64,000 bases of DNA from contig CM072888.1 in assembly GCA_037013685.1 (NCBI GenBank), forward strand, positions 13,272,216 through 13,336,215, in the 5' to 3' direction. Position numbers and translations under genes: made by a program. The stretch comes from Acridotheres tristis. Its lineage: Eukaryota; Chordata; Aves; Passeriformes; Sturnidae. Below the pieces are notes generated by a model. That model saw nothing but the letters and a program-made list of their open reading frames with translations, was not told where the DNA came from and ran no database searches. Of the stretch, positions 63,701 to 64,000 are shown piece after piece. Numbering within the stretch: the first letter of the stretch is position 1; each line of letters begins with the position of its first letter.

Positions 63701-64000
63701 GTTAGGCCTTATTTTCAGGCATGACCCATGTAATATGTATTACTAATTATTATATTACCTCTCACATCAGGTTTTTGTGCTGTGAGACAGTATTTCAATG
63801 ATCTCCTTTTTAAGTTAACACCGAATCTCTTACTGGCAGAGATTTTGCAGCTTTGGAATCACACACCAGTTTTATAAAGCTGTTACAATTTCCCAGCGTT
63901 CTCTCTGAGGAGGCCACATCAGATGTGATTCTGTGGGGTTTTGTTGTGGTTCCATCAGAACGGCATTAAGCATTAAATCCACCACTTACTATTCATCAGT
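60768..64000 (-). other. ARHGAP10: ARHGAP10 upstream intron, partial
   Basis: This is sequence 5' of the first recognised ARHGAP10 exon on the - strand, running to the window edge. It is AT-rich. I found no exon-like frame matching the RhoGAP C-terminus or the segment that should precede the linker. A strong donor-like gtaagt (- strand, about 63989-63984) lies too near the edge to judge. Confidence 0.7.

Noticed and set aside
63979..64000. Donor-like gtaagt on the - strand at the window edge that could end an upstream ARHGAP10 exon
   Set aside because: Only about 11 bases of possible exon remain, and they do not match the residues expected before the linker exon.

Overview
The window is vertebrate nuclear DNA, almost certainly from a bird and probably a songbird. 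Four 3'-terminal fragments of CR1 LINEs, the dominant avian retroposon, are visible. One solo LTR resembles, from memory, an LTR family common in passerine genomes. Coding exons are short, have consensus GT-AG splice sites, and are separated by kilobase-scale introns. There are no operons, tRNA or rRNA genes, CRISPR arrays or bacterial features. Nearly all open frames in the window are chance or intronic.

Two protein-coding genes run towards each other. On the + strand, from the left edge to about 35.7 kb, lie the last five coding exons of NR3C2, the mineralocorticoid receptor. They encode the hinge and the whole ligand-binding domain, about 309 residues. Exons 5 to 9 sit at 4424-4762, 5143-5287, 20862-20992, 24538-24695 and 32901-33056. 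Phases join without a gap, and the frame stays open to the conserved C-terminus ending LYFHRK. A 3' UTR of about 2.7 kb ends near an AATAAA at 35712. On the - strand, from the right edge down to about 40.75 kb, lie the last four coding exons of ARHGAP10 (GRAF2/PSGAP, a BAR-PH-RhoGAP-SH3 protein). These are 60605-60767, 50359-50490, 49304-49395 and 41616-41704. They encode the Ser/Pro-rich linker and the C-terminal SH3 domain, ending IPQNYVQFL. The tail-to-tail NR3C2/ARHGAP10 arrangement matches the order known on human chromosome 4q31. Only about 5 kb separates the inferred transcript ends.

The non-coding sequence holds several structures of note. Intron 6 of NR3C2 carries a heavily decayed CR1-type reverse transcriptase (about 13.19-14.07 kb, - strand), a 22-bp minisatellite (17281-17420), and a solo endogenous-retrovirus LTR (20015-20740, - strand). 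The LTR ends only 121 bp before exon 7. The NR3C2 3' UTR has an A-run plus a TA/CA microsatellite. The inferred ARHGAP10 3' UTR contains a sense-oriented CR1 fragment. ARHGAP10 introns hold a perfect 49-bp tandem duplication close to a splice acceptor, a 45-bp spaced direct repeat and purine-rich tracts. The two proteins have no known joint pathway; they are chromosomal neighbours only. I found no convincing new gene system. The findings are mostly about transposon insertion, repeat dynamics and exon-level divergence.
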